From positions 62,001 through 126,000 of the forward strand of contig NZ_CANMXL010000002.1 in the NCBI RefSeq assembly GCF_947501905.1: a DNA stretch of 64,000 bases. Reading direction: 5' to 3'. This stretch comes from an uncultured Winogradskyella sp. (GTDB taxonomy: Bacteria; Bacteroidota; Bacteroidia; Flavobacteriales; Flavobacteriaceae). A program made the translations under genes and the position numbers. A model generated the notes under the pieces. That model had not been told where the DNA came from and searched no databases. It was given only the letters and a program-made list of their open reading frames with translations. Of this stretch, positions 35,750 through 44,874 are shown piece by piece; the first letter of the stretch is position 1; each line of letters opens with the position of its first letter.

Positions 35750-37633
35750 CTATTTCAAAATTGTGAACTCAATAGAAGAATCGTTATACACCTTATGCGT
35801 CTGTGCTTTAAAGTCTTCTTCTTTTGCCTTAAAGATGTTCTCTACATAGGTTTGCGGATTAGCATCTATATAAGGGAAAAATGTACTCTGTACTTGTACT
35901 TGAATCTTATGACCCTTTTTGAAGGTATGAAATACATCTTGCAGCTTTAAATTAACCGCAGTCTTTTGGTTAGGCACAAAAGGTTCAGGGTCTGTCATAC
36001 TATTTCTAAAGCGTCCTCGAAGCACTTCACTTCTAACCATCATGTGATAATTACTTAATTTTAAATGGTCTTGTACATCATCTGTATTTTCTGTATCAGC
36101 AGGAAAAACATCTACTACTTTTACAATCCAATCGGCTGCTGTTCCAGTTGTTGAGACATTTAGCTTAGTCATAATATCTCCAGCTAAAGTCACATCGTTT
36201 TCTAAAGCTTCAGTTTCAAAGGTTAATACATCTGGACGACGAGATGCAAAACGCTGGTCGTCTGTCATAAATTTTCTTGGTGTGAATACCACTTTAATAT
36301 CTTCTGTGTACGGCACAGGCTTTTTAGGGTCACTCACAAAATCTGATGTCGCTATATTACGAGTGGCTTGTTGTGTTAAACGCTCATTAGGTTGCAGAAA
36401 CCAACTTTCTTTAGTCGCATTTTCAGGTGGCCACTTTGCAAATGACTGCCATTCTTTTGTTCCTGTGTTAAACATTTGCGCTTCAGGCAATCCTGTTTCT
36501 CCATTGGCTTCACCTTTAAGGAAATGGTTAAAAAATTTAGTCTCAATATCTTTTTGGAAATAATCCGACAAACCATCTCCAAAATGAACATTACCAATCA
36601 CCTGTCGTTCACTTGTTCTAGCCCAATCTCCATGACTCCATGGTCCAAAAACAATAGTGTTATAATTATCACTATTGGCTTCAATACTCTTATAGGTATT
36701 GTATGGTCCGTATAAATCTTCTGCATCAAACTGTCCGCCCACAATCATTGTTGCTGGCTTAATATTCTTTAAATGCTGAATAATTCCACGGCTTTGCCAA
36801 AACTCATCATAATTGACATGCTCTTCTAATTGCGTCATAAACACATTGTCATCACCGTAATAATCATCTAATTTACTTAGCGGTATATTATCTAAGAAAA
36901 ACTGATACTGGTCTTCTGTACCGATATCCGGGAAGCTATACCAAGATTCTTTTGTTGGCTCGTCTTTCATATAACCAAATACAGACGTAGCTCTCCAATA
37001 GCTCAATAAATACGCACCATTATGAATAAAATCATCAAAGAAAAAGTCTCCAATACAAGCTTGTGGCGATACGGCTTTTAATGCCGGATGCGAATCTAAA
37101 AGCGAATATGTCGCATAAAAACCTGGATAAGAAATACCATAAGTTCCAACATTTCCATTGTTGTTTTCCACATTATTAACTAACCATTCAATAGTATCAT
37201 AGGTATCACTAGCTTCATCAGTTTGTGTCCCAGTTTTATTAGGAATATAAGCACGCATGTTATCATAAACGCCTTCACTATTCCAACGACCACGAACATC
37301 TTGATATACCATAATATTACCTTTTTCCATAAGGTATTTGTTTGGTCCTACTTTAGTCGGAAATTCATTTTCACCATACGGTCTGCAACTATATGGTGTT
37401 CTTTTCATTAAAATAGGGTAAGACTTAGACGTATCTTTAGGTGAATAAATCGTTGTGTGCAGCTTAATACCATCTCTCATTGTAATCATCACCTCTTTCT
37501 TGGTGTAATTATCCTTAGCGAAAGTATTCTCTATTTTGGCAGTCTGGTCAGTTTCTGTTGCTTGATGCTGAGTTTCTTTACAACTGAAGATGAATGTTGC
37601 CATTATAGCAACGAGTAAAAATCTTTTAATCAT
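35750..37633 (-). CDS. CocE/NonD family lipoprotein hydrolase
   Basis: A 627-residue product with a lipoprotein signal (ATFIFSC, Cys17). An X-Pro dipeptidyl-peptidase-like catalytic domain follows: MKRTPYSCRPYGE, NVGTYGISYPGFYATYSLL (nucleophile Ser in GISYPG), and FGPWSHGDWAR with His. A C-terminal jelly-roll domain of about 180 residues (RPDVLTFETEALENDVTLAG onward) completes it. Related enzymes are cocaine esterase, alpha-amino acid ester hydrolase and glutaryl-7-ACA acylase. It probably cleaves esters or amides in the periplasm; the substrate is unknown. The YheT-like gene follows. Confidence 0.93.
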   Translation of the reverse strand: MIKRFLLVAIMATFIFSCKETQHQATETDQTAKIENTFAKDNYTKKEVMITMRDGIKLHTTIYSPKDTSKSYPILMKRTPYSCRPYGENEFPTKVGPNKYLMEKGNIMVYQDVRGRWNSEGVYDNMRAYIPNKTGTQTDEASDTYDTIEWLVNNVENNNGNVGTYGISYPGFYATYSLLDSHPALKAVSPQACIGDFFFDDFIHNGAYLLSYWRATSVFGYMKDEPTKESWYSFPDIGTEDQYQFFLDNIPLSKLDDYYGDDNVFMTQLEEHVNYDEFWQSRGIIQHLKNIKPATMIVGGQFDAEDLYGPYNTYKSIEANSDNYNTIVFGPWSHGDWARTSERQVIGNVHFGDGLSDYFQKDIETKFFNHFLKGEANGETGLPEAQMFNTGTKEWQSFAKWPPENATKESWFLQPNERLTQQATRNIATSDFVSDPKKPVPYTEDIKVVFTPRKFMTDDQRFASRRPDVLTFETEALENDVTLAGDIMTKLNVSTTGTAADWIVKVVDVFPADTENTDDVQDHLKLSNYHMMVRSEVLRGRFRNSMTDPEPFVPNQKTAVNLKLQDVFHTFKKGHKIQVQVQSTFFPYIDANPQTYVENIFKAKEEDFKAQTHKVYNDSSIEFTILK

Positions 37634-37717
37634 GGTGGGTGGTTATTATTTTTCAAGCTTAAAGATAATTGAAATTTGATTTTTTAAGTAATCATTTAGA
37701 AACCTTTAGGATTTTAT

Positions 37718-37789
37718 AAACCGAAACAACACTTCGATACTTCGACTATGCTCAGCACAGGAAAGCTCAATGCAACGGTTCAGCATGAC
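37718..37789. repeat. Long dispersed palindromic repeat, copy B
   Basis: About 70 bases ending five bases before the ade stop. It is about 88% identical to copy A at 34703-34774 over the shared core, including CTTCGACTATGCTCAG and GAAAGCTCA. Both copies lie directly downstream of a minus-strand gene. Confidence 0.8.
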
Positions 37790-37793
37790 TACA

Positions 37794-39434
37794 CTATTTA
37801 ACTTCTAACGGCGTGAACTGAAACGAATTTCCGTCAAACAGACCTTTATCCCCTAATTTTAAAGACGGAATAACCAGTAAGGCCATAAAAGACAAACTCA
37901 TGTAAGGTGCATGAAGCTTGCTTCCTAAATCTTTTGCCATTTTATCCAGTTCAGAGTATTGTTTTCCAATAGTTTCGGCATTTTGGTCACTCATAATACC
38001 AGCTACTGGAAGCGCAACAACTTTTTCAAAGCTATCAGAAACAGCACAAATACCACCTTTGTGCTCTATCAATAAATTTACAGCTTTACAAATGGCTACA
38101 TCAGAAACACCAACAGCAATAATATTATGAGAATCATGGCCTACAGAAGATGCAATAGCACCTTCTTTTAACCCAAAGTTTTTAATAAACGCTATTGATG
38201 GCTTTTCATCCCGATAGTTATCGGAATGATAACGATTAACCACAGTCATCTTTAAGATATCAGTCTCTGTATTTGAAACTAGATTTCCGCTTATAATCGT
38301 TGTGTCTTCAATGATTTTATTGGTTACCAATTCACCATCCAAACATTCAATAACTCGTATTTTGTCAGTTTCGGATTCAAATCTGAAATCGGAAACTATT
38401 TTCTTGTCTGTATTAAAGTTATTTAGAATTTCGAAATTGACATGTTCAATTTTAGATTCTCCACTATCAAATACTAACTCTCCATTGATATAAGTTTGAA
38501 GGGTTTTAAAAGCTTTTAAATCTTCAACAATAATGCAATCGGCTGTGTCTCCAACTTGAAGTAAACCGACATCTAAATTATAGTGTTCAACTGGATTTAT
38601 ACAAGTAGCTTGTAACACCTTAAATACATCAATGCTTTTTGCAACAGCTCTTTCTGCGAGTTGATTGATATGACCTAGTAATAAATCGTCAGGGTGCTTA
38701 TCATCACTACAGAACATCATATTCTCAAAATGCTCTGGCAACAAATCGATTAAAGCTTCAAAATTCTTCGCTGCACTTCCTTCGCGAATAATCACTTTCA
38801 TACCTTTTTGAAGCTTTTCTAGAGCTTCATCATAAGTAAAACATTCGTGGTCTGTAGAAATTCCTGCTGAAATGTATTTGTCTAAATCCTTACCTCGTAA
38901 ACCTGGCGCATGACCATCAACTGGCTTATTAAAATGTTTTGCCCATTCTATTTTTTTATGCACTTCTGCATCGTCATAAATGACGCCAGGATAATTCATC
39001 ATCTCCGCCAAATATTTAATATCTGGATTAGACAGTAAAGTTTTTATGTCTTCGGAATCTATAACTGCTCCTGCCGATTCAAAAGGTGTAGCTGGCACAC
39101 AGCTTGGCGCTCCAAAATTGAATTTAAAAGATGTTTTTTTGCCATTTTCTATCATAAATTCCACACCTTTAACTCCAAGCACATTAGCGATTTCATGTGG
39201 GTCAGATACTGTTGCAATTGTGCCGTGTTTTACTGCGATTTTTGCAAACTCAGATGGCACCAACATAGAACTCTCTATATGAATATGAGCATCAACAAAT
39301 CCTGGAAGTATAAAATGATTCTCTTTGCAGTCTTTTTCTGTTATTGAACTGATCTTTCCATTTTCAATAATGATTTCTCCTTTAAAAGTGTTTCGGTTTT
39401 GGATATCTACGATGTTTCCTTTTAATACTTTCAT
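37794..39434 (-). CDS. ade: Adenine deaminase
   Basis: An amidohydrolase that converts adenine to hypoxanthine in purine salvage. Metal-binding HIHIESSM is near the start, with [12 protein letters not shown] and [33 protein letters not shown] and [13 protein letters not shown] follow, the usual Ade order. I place the start at ATG 39434 ([12 protein letters not shown], 546 residues). A longer frame begins at 39470, but those 12 codons come from a dispersed repeat. A second, internal repeat adds [11 protein letters not shown] about 65% along the protein. Confidence 0.93.
   Translation of the reverse strand: MKVLKGNIVDIQNRNTFKGEIIIENGKISSITEKDCKENHFILPGFVDAHIHIESSMLVPSEFAKIAVKHGTIATVSDPHEIANVLGVKGVEFMIENGKKTSFKFNFGAPSCVPATPFESAGAVIDSEDIKTLLSNPDIKYLAEMMNYPGVIYDDAEVHKKIEWAKHFNKPVDGHAPGLRGKDLDKYISAGISTDHECFTYDEALEKLQKGMKVIIREGSAAKNFEALIDLLPEHFENMMFCSDDKHPDDLLLGHINQLAERAVAKSIDVFKVLQATCINPVEHYNLDVGLLQVGDTADCIIVEDLKAFKTLQTYINGELVFDSGESKIEHVNFEILNNFNTDKKIVSDFRFESETDKIRVIECLDGELVTNKIIEDTTIISGNLVSNTETDILKMTVVNRYHSDNYRDEKPSIAFIKNFGLKEGAIASSVGHDSHNIIAVGVSDVAICKAVNLLIEHKGGICAVSDSFEKVVALPVAGIMSDQNAETIGKQYSELDKMAKDLGSKLHAPYMSLSFMALLVIPSLKLGDKGLFDGNSFQFTPLEVK
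38207..38231. repeat. In-frame CCGATAnnTATCGG repeat inside ade
   Basis: CCGATA (38211-38216) and TATCGG (38219-38224) form a hairpin. The element reads as YHSDNYRDE in the coding frame of adenine deaminase, in a region where no such hydrophilic loop is expected. Confidence 0.6.
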
Positions 39435-39440
39435 ATATTT

Positions 39441-39470
39441 AAGACTTCTCGACTGTGCTCGAAGTGACAT
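39441..39470. repeat. Dispersed repeat at the 5' end of ade
   Basis: ACTTC (39444-39448) pairs with GAAGT (39461-39465), in the context CTCGACTGTGCTCGAAG. It resembles the TTCGAC..GCTC repeats. In frame it would supply the extension [12 protein letters not shown] ahead of the normal ade start. Confidence 0.55.
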
Positions 39471-39478
39471 TGCATTAT

Positions 39479-40792
39479 TTATTGTAATTCTATTTTTAAA
39501 ATTTGTGTAGTGCGTTCATCAACTTTAAATCGCTCATCTGCACGCTTATTAACTACCCAAACGATTTTATGATTAGAAGTTAAAACCCATGTGTTTTCTT
39601 TTTGAGAAGGTGTTAACTTTTCGTCCTTGAGATATTTACTGATTTTTTTACTGCCTTTCATTCCTAAGGGTTGAAAAACATCTCCTGTTCCCCAAAGTCT
39701 CAATTCTAAAGGAAATTCAAGCTTTTCTTTATCAACAAAAATGCAACTTTCTAAATTGTTTGAAGCTTCTTTTAAAACTTCAAAAGTTAATATGCCTAAT
39801 GAAGTTTCTATCGGTTTTAAATCGTTAATCAGGTGAGATTCTGAAACAAGTTCAGAATGATAAGTATTGGTCAAGATGAGCAAATCTCGATGTTTAGTGA
39901 GCTTATGCGTATTGGATTGTACATACTTACCTGTTTCAGCATCTAATAAGTTAACAACGTCATTCCACTCAGTGAAACCATAGTCTTTAAACATTTCAAA
40001 CAAATAGGCTTTGGGGTTATTAACTTTTAAAAACTCAGAAATTTCAAAAGAAATAGCATCATTATCAACACCCGCAATTGCACGTTTAGCGACCGCATTT
40101 AAACTTTCTTCAACTATATCTGCGGTATCATTCAAATTATCTAATGTATTTTGAAAACTATCTAATAATTGTGGATTAATTTCCTTTAAAATGGGAACCA
40201 CTTCGTGACGCAATTTATTTCGCAAATACTTACGAGAAGAGTTACTCCTATCTTCTCGCCATTCAATATTATTTTCTCGAGCAAAAGCTTCGATAGTTTT
40301 ACGAGAAAACGGTAATAATGGACGGACAACATTATCGTTAATCATTGGAATACCAGTTAAGCCATTAAGCCCTGTTCCACGAGTAAAATTGATAAGAAAT
40401 GTTTCCAGATTATCATCGGCGTGATGAGCGGTTAATATATAATCAAATTTTAATTGCTCGGCGAGTTCGGCAAACCAATCGTAACGCAGCTCTCGAGCCG
40501 CCATTTGGATAGAGCTTTTGTTGTCTTTGGCATAAATTTCTGTATCAAAACGCTGGGTAAAGGCTTCAACATTCATGTCTTCACCTAACTTTACAACAAA
40601 ATCTTCATCAGCATCGCTTTCATTTCCTCGGAGTGAAAAATTACAATGTGCCAAAGCAAAATTAAAGTCCAAATCCTTACATAGATATGCCAACACGACG
40701 CTATCTATTCCGCCAGAAATAGCGACAATGAGTTTACTTTCTTTTAGGAATGATAACTCCTGATTGATATGTTGACTAAACGATTTAAACAC
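39479..40792 (-). CDS. tilS: tRNA(Ile)-lysidine synthetase
   Basis: The 437-residue enzyme makes lysidine at C34 of tRNA-Ile(CAU). The PP-loop ATP motif SGGIDS is at residues 26-31, [11 protein letters not shown] follows, and REDRSN near residue 190 is typical of TilS. The C-terminal TilS domain is present ([19 protein letters not shown]). The start codon is GTG at 40792. Residues 311-320 ([10 protein letters not shown]) derive from a palindromic repeat inserted between the middle and C-terminal domains. The gene is essential, so the insert must be tolerated. Confidence 0.95.
   Translation of the reverse strand: MFKSFSQHINQELSFLKESKLIVAISGGIDSVVLAYLCKDLDFNFALAHCNFSLRGNESDADEDFVVKLGEDMNVEAFTQRFDTEIYAKDNKSSIQMAARELRYDWFAELAEQLKFDYILTAHHADDNLETFLINFTRGTGLNGLTGIPMINDNVVRPLLPFSRKTIEAFARENNIEWREDRSNSSRKYLRNKLRHEVVPILKEINPQLLDSFQNTLDNLNDTADIVEESLNAVAKRAIAGVDNDAISFEISEFLKVNNPKAYLFEMFKDYGFTEWNDVVNLLDAETGKYVQSNTHKLTKHRDLLILTNTYHSELVSESHLINDLKPIETSLGILTFEVLKEASNNLESCIFVDKEKLEFPLELRLWGTGDVFQPLGMKGSKKISKYLKDEKLTPSQKENTWVLTSNHKIVWVVNKRADERFKVDERTTQILKIELQ
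39838..39858. repeat. In-frame ATTCTGAA-n5-TTCAGAAT repeat inside tilS
   Basis: ATTCTGAA (39838-39845) and TTCAGAAT (39851-39858) are perfect 8-bp arms. The element encodes YHSELVSES in TilS. The outer ends of the long copy at 34703-34774 resemble the same arms (ATTCTGAAAC). Confidence 0.7.
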
Positions 40793-40809
40793 GTGTCAAA
40801 GTTATCGAT

Positions 40810-42126
40810 TTAATTTTCCAAAACCTCACGCATAGCTTTTGCCTTAATGAGACATTCTTCATATTCTTTTAGTGGGTTACTCTTTGCTGTAATGGCACTA
40901 CCTACGGAATACGATACATATTTTTGAGTTTGGTTGTAGAGAATACTTCTGATAATAACATTGAAATCAAAATCGCCTTCAGGTGTAAAATGACCAACTG
41001 ACCCCGAATATAAACCACGCTTTGTCTCTTCTAAATCCTCTATAATTTGCATGGCGGAAATCTTTGGAGCACCTGTCATGCTTCCCATCGGGAAAGTGGT
41101 TCTCAATAATTCGGCTGGAGTAACATTGTCTTTAACTTCAGAAACCACGGTAGAAATCATTTGATGCACTTGCAAAAATGAATATACTTTACACAACTCA
41201 TCCACTTTAACACTTCCTTTTTTTGCGGTATGTGATAAATCATTACGTACTAAATCAACAATCATAATGTTTTCGCTACGCTCTTTTTCATCTAGAGCTA
41301 ATGCTTTTGCCAATTGCTCATCTTCAGTTTTATTGACTGACCTTTTTGCAGTACCCTTAATTGGTTGAGAAATTACTTTTGAACCTTCTTTTTTAAGATA
41401 GCGCTCTGGAGAGGCAGACAGTAAATATTTATCATCCGTTTTTAAGAAAGTTGCAAATGGTGGCTTGGATATTTCATTAAGTTTATTAAAAGTTTCTATG
41501 GGTTGGATCTCGGTGTCTTCTGCATAAAATTCCTGACAAAAATTAGCTTCATAAATATCTCCACGATAAATATGAGCCAGCATTTTTTCTACTTTTTTAA
41601 AGTAGTCGTCTTTTGTGATGCGAAGCTTTATCCGAATGTGCTCACTACTATGAGATTTCTCACCTTCGTTCGAAATGACATTTAACGATTTATTTGCATT
41701 CTGAATACTTTTTAAATCTTCTTTAATCTCATCATCAACCATTCGTAGATATTGTACTTCAACTTTATTACCCTTAATTAAAAAGAGCTTCTTTGGTTGA
41801 AAGAAATACAAATCAGGGAATTGTAATCCATCAAAATTATTAGAAGTTAATACTTCAACATCATTCTTTAAATCGTAAGTTAAATAACCAAACAACCAAT
41901 CTTTAGTCATAGATTGATATTCGCTAAGTTTATCAAAAGCATTAATATAATCGGTCTTAATCGAGGTAAAAGCATCAACAGCTAAAACTGCATCGTAAGT
42001 ACTGTATTTTTCGTTATGATTATTAGAGTCTAACCAAACCACATCATCGAATTGTTGCGCCCAAAACAATAACTGCTGCTTAAAGTTTTCAATGGATTCT
42101 GGTTGATGGATTTTACTTGTTCTCAA
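40810..42126 (-). CDS. pabB: Aminodeoxychorismate synthase component I / anthranilate synthase-like
   Basis: Chorismate-binding enzyme of about 438 residues. Family segments are YEANFCQEFY, SPERYLKKEGSKVISQPIKGT, MIVDLVRNDLSHTAKKGSV, and FPMGSMTGAPKISAMQIIEDLE. It most likely makes 4-amino-4-deoxychorismate for folate; TrpE is excluded by the single-gene context but not by sequence alone. No ATG is available: I prefer the TTG at 42126 (MRTSKIHQPES). A longer frame starts at TTG 42168. A repeat-derived segment NVISNEGEKSHSS lies about 35% along the protein. Confidence 0.85.
   Translation of the reverse strand: MRTSKIHQPESIENFKQQLLFWAQQFDDVVWLDSNNHNEKYSTYDAVLAVDAFTSIKTDYINAFDKLSEYQSMTKDWLFGYLTYDLKNDVEVLTSNNFDGLQFPDLYFFQPKKLFLIKGNKVEVQYLRMVDDEIKEDLKSIQNANKSLNVISNEGEKSHSSEHIRIKLRITKDDYFKKVEKMLAHIYRGDIYEANFCQEFYAEDTEIQPIETFNKLNEISKPPFATFLKTDDKYLLSASPERYLKKEGSKVISQPIKGTAKRSVNKTEDEQLAKALALDEKERSENIMIVDLVRNDLSHTAKKGSVKVDELCKVYSFLQVHQMISTVVSEVKDNVTPAELLRTTFPMGSMTGAPKISAMQIIEDLEETKRGLYSGSVGHFTPEGDFDFNVIIRSILYNQTQKYVSYSVGSAITAKSNPLKEYEECLIKAKAMREVLEN
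41652..41680. repeat. In-frame GAGATTTCTC..GAAATGACA repeat inside pabB
   Basis: ATTTC (41655-41659) pairs with GAAAT (41672-41676). The minus strand reads TGTCATTTCGAACGAAGGTG, a form common as a dispersed element in flavobacterial genomes. It encodes NVISNEGEKS in a linker before the catalytic domain. Confidence 0.6.
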
Positions 42127-42209
42127 TAGAAAAATAATTACCGCAAAATACCAAAATTTAAGCACCAAATGAAACCTTAACTATCCTTAGTCTACTAATT
42201 ATGAAACCC

Positions 42210-42217
42210 TATCTTTG
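42210..42217 (+). promoter_or_regulatory. -7 promoter element of the DEAD-box helicase
   Basis: TATCTTTG matches TAnnTTTG and lies 17 bases upstream of the GTG at 42235. Confidence 0.6.
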
Positions 42218-42234
42218 TGCCATAAATTAAGATT

Positions 42235-43590
42235 GTGACTTTTAGAGATTTAAATTTAAACACGCCACTATATAATGCCTTAGACGATTTGGGTTTTGAA
42301 ACACCAACACCTATTCAGGCAGAATCGTTTAATGTTGTTGCTTCTGGCAAAGATGTCGTTGGTATTGCGCAAACTGGTACTGGTAAGACATATGCATATA
42401 TGTTGCCTATTCTTAAGAATTTAAAATATTCGCGTCAAGAAAATCCACGTGTTTTAGTTTTAGTACCGACTCGTGAGCTAGTTGTACAAGTCGTAAATGA
42501 AATTGAAAAACTATCAAAATATATTAATAATCGTGTGCTTGGCGTTTATGGAGGCACAAATATTAATACCCAAAAACAAGCTGTTGCTCAAGGTCTAGAC
42601 ATTTTAGTAGCTACACCAGGACGCTTATATGATTTGGCTGTAAGTCGCGTGTTGCAATTAAAATCGATACAGAAATTAGTGATTGATGAAGTTGATGTGA
42701 TGCTAGACTTAGGTTTTAGACATCAACTGATGAATATTTTTGATATTCTACCTGAGCGAAGACAAAACATTATGTTCTCTGCTACTATGACAACTGATGT
42801 TGACGACTTGATTACAGATTTCTTTATCAACCCAACTAAGATATCTATTGCTGTTTCTGGTACACCATTAGAGAATATTACACAACAGCGATACGATGTT
42901 CCAAATTTTTACACCAAAGTAAATTTATTGGAAGATTTACTCTCTGATAAAGACACCTACTCTCGAGTGCTAATTTTTGTAGCCTACAAGCGTATGGCTG
43001 ACCGCTTGTTTGATAGGTTGGAAGAATTATTTCCTAGCCAAACCTGTGTGATTCATTCTAACAAAACGCAGAATTATAGATTGCGTAGTATAGAGCAATT
43101 CCGTGAAGGCGAACATCGTCTTTTGGTAGCTACAGATGTTATGGCACGTGGTTTAGATATTGATGATGTTTCTCATGTCATTAATTTTGATACGCCAGAT
43201 TATCCTGAAAACTACATGCACCGTATTGGTAGAACTGGTCGTGCTGAACGCAAAGGAAATACTATACTATTATCAACAGAAAAGGAACAAGAATCTCGTG
43301 AGCGGATTGAAGAGCTGATGCAAATGCAGATTGAAACGCTGGAAATTCCTCACTACATTGAAATCTCAAAAGAACTCATCGAAGAAGAGCGCGAGGTTAT
43401 AAAGGAACGTTACAATCCTACAAAACGAGCTGGTGACGATGTTCCTGGACCAGCGTTTCATGAAAAGAAAGAGAAAAACCAGAAAGTTAATCTTGGTGGC
43501 TCATACCGTCGTGAAATCGCAAAAAAATATAAGAAGCCAAAAACTCGCGGTGATAAGAATTATAATAAGCGTAATAAGAAACGTAAATAA
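42235..43590 (+). CDS. DEAD-box ATP-dependent RNA helicase
   Basis: The 451-residue helicase has the Q motif (TPTPIQAES), Walker A AQTGTGKT, motif II DEVD in place of DEAD, motif III SATMT, and HRIGRTGR at the end of the second RecA domain. A basic, Lys/Arg-rich tail (about residues 390-451) should bind RNA. It probably acts in ribosome assembly or cold adaptation, like RhlE or CshA proteins. The start codon is GTG. The -7 element at 42210 fits that start. Confidence 0.93.
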   Translation: MTFRDLNLNTPLYNALDDLGFETPTPIQAESFNVVASGKDVVGIAQTGTGKTYAYMLPILKNLKYSRQENPRVLVLVPTRELVVQVVNEIEKLSKYINNRVLGVYGGTNINTQKQAVAQGLDILVATPGRLYDLAVSRVLQLKSIQKLVIDEVDVMLDLGFRHQLMNIFDILPERRQNIMFSATMTTDVDDLITDFFINPTKISIAVSGTPLENITQQRYDVPNFYTKVNLLEDLLSDKDTYSRVLIFVAYKRMADRLFDRLEELFPSQTCVIHSNKTQNYRLRSIEQFREGEHRLLVATDVMARGLDIDDVSHVINFDTPDYPENYMHRIGRTGRAERKGNTILLSTEKEQESRERIEELMQMQIETLEIPHYIEISKELIEEEREVIKERYNPTKRAGDDVPGPAFHEKKEKNQKVNLGGSYRREIAKKYKKPKTRGDKNYNKRNKKRK

Positions 43591-43598
43591 TCAAGGTA

Positions 43599-44006
43599 TT
43601 ATCGTTGCTTTAAATCCTCTTCTATATCACTAAGGTGATGTTTAAGTGCCTTAGATGAAATTTGAATTTCCCATATTAAAAAGGCCAAAGAAATTATAAG
43701 TAATAGTAATGCCAACCCAAATACCCAAACAGCTATTACATGATAATCTATATAAATTAAAAACATAGTTAACACGCAAAACAATAAGCTGGTAATACCA
43801 AATATTTGCATCTGGCGCGTCAAGTTTAATCTCAGTTTTAGATTGTTAATTTGTCGTATCAAAGACGCTTCTTTGCGTTGTAAGTATTTATCTCTTAAGT
43901 TTCTAATTACTGCAGCATATGCCAAAAATCTATTGGTGTATGCTAGCATTATTAAAGATATTGCTGAAAATAAAAGTGCTGGTGTGGTTAGTGTAAGTTC
44001 TTCCAA
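43599..44006 (-). CDS. DUF2721 membrane protein
   Basis: A 135-residue protein with three membrane helices: one at the N-terminus (about 7-27) and two after a basic cytoplasmic loop (about 70-90 and 93-115). It has the DUF2721 pattern TTPALLFSAISLIMLAYTNRF then RQINNLKLRLNLTRQMQIF. Function unknown. The start is a TTG at 44006. It converges with the helicase gene. Confidence 0.82.
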   Translation of the reverse strand: MEELTLTTPALLFSAISLIMLAYTNRFLAYAAVIRNLRDKYLQRKEASLIRQINNLKLRLNLTRQMQIFGITSLLFCVLTMFLIYIDYHVIAVWVFGLALLLLIISLAFLIWEIQISSKALKHHLSDIEEDLKQR

Positions 44007-44036
44007 AAGCTATTTTTTAATTACCTCTAAAGATAA

Positions 44037-44083
44037 AAAAAGCGAACTACACTTCGACAAGCTCAGTGACCAGTTCGCTTTTT
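44037..44083 (-). terminator. Terminator with a dispersed repeat in its loop
   Basis: AAAAAGCGAACT (44037-44048) pairs with AGTTCGCTTTTT (44072-44083), a 12-bp stem with a T run on the minus strand. The 23-base loop contains ACTTCGACAAGCTCAGTG, a member of the dispersed repeat family. It ends the transcript of the gene at 44197. Confidence 0.75.
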
Positions 44084-44196
44084 AAATGATTGATTTTAGA
44101 CTTAATAACCGCCATATGCAAAAGTAAGAGAAAACATAATATCCAAAATTGTTGCAACTGTTATTTAAAACATCACTATTATTAGTGATTCTACTT

Positions 44197-44856
44197 TTAA
44201 TTATTTGGTCTTTCAGGAATGTAAGTCATCTCAATTTCAATATCATTTCCGTATTTTACTATCATGGAGCACAATACAGCAACATTTGTTCCATTGTGAA
44301 TAGCAGGTTTCATGACAGGTAATTTTTTAAGCACTCTCATGATTTCTGATTGAATGATGACTTCTGAATCTCTAATTTTCATACCATTCAGTTTTCCGTT
44401 TTCGTCGATTATAAAAAAGGCATCTACCTGTTTTGGTTCTGAAATATTTAAACTTTTAGAGATGCTCAAGTTAAACTCTCGCTCTATAAATGCCGATACT
44501 TTGGTATTAAAACACGTCATTGTGCCTTCTTTAGAAAGCTCCTCACAGCCATTGTATACAGGTGCAATGTCTGAATCTTTTAAAACCATTCTATCATCAG
44601 GACTAAAATTTCCTAAACCGTCATCAACTGACATAATATTGCATAAACTTAATATTGCCAGTTCTTCATCTTCTGTTATATTTCCTTGCGCCATCACTTG
44701 TTGTTGGACAGCATTAATTTTCATTATCAATTCACTTTCTTCATTCTCTGAAGAGTCAACTATTTCTTTACAAGAAACACATAAAAGACCTGCAGAGAAA
44801 ATTGAAATAGCTACTAGGTGTTGCAACTGTTTTCTTCTTTTTAGATTGAATTTCAT
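44197..44856 (-). CDS. TonB C-terminal-like lipoprotein
   Basis: The 219-residue product has a lipoprotein-type signal (SAGLLCVSC). Its second half resembles the TonB C-terminal domain of Bacteroidota proteins: DIAPVYNGCEEL, FIEREFNLSI, VDAFFIIDENGKLNGMKIRDSE, and LKKLPVMKPAIHNGTNV. There is no proline-rich spacer or N-terminal transmembrane anchor, so it does not look like a working energy transducer. The MotA/ExbB-like gene is its upstream neighbour with a short gap. Function unknown. Confidence 0.7.
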   Translation of the reverse strand: MKFNLKRRKQLQHLVAISIFSAGLLCVSCKEIVDSSENEESELIMKINAVQQQVMAQGNITEDEELAILSLCNIMSVDDGLGNFSPDDRMVLKDSDIAPVYNGCEELSKEGTMTCFNTKVSAFIEREFNLSISKSLNISEPKQVDAFFIIDENGKLNGMKIRDSEVIIQSEIMRVLKKLPVMKPAIHNGTNVAVLCSMIVKYGNDIEIEMTYIPERPNN

Positions 44857-44874
44857 ACGTTTTAATTTTATGTA

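Noticed and set aside
36282..36563. Open frame opposite the CocE/NonD hydrolase
   Set aside because: It lies entirely within a well-conserved gene on the other strand and has no family features.
34703..37789. Possible CRISPR repeats
   Set aside because: The two copies are 3 kb apart, with genes between them, and no spacers or cas genes are present.
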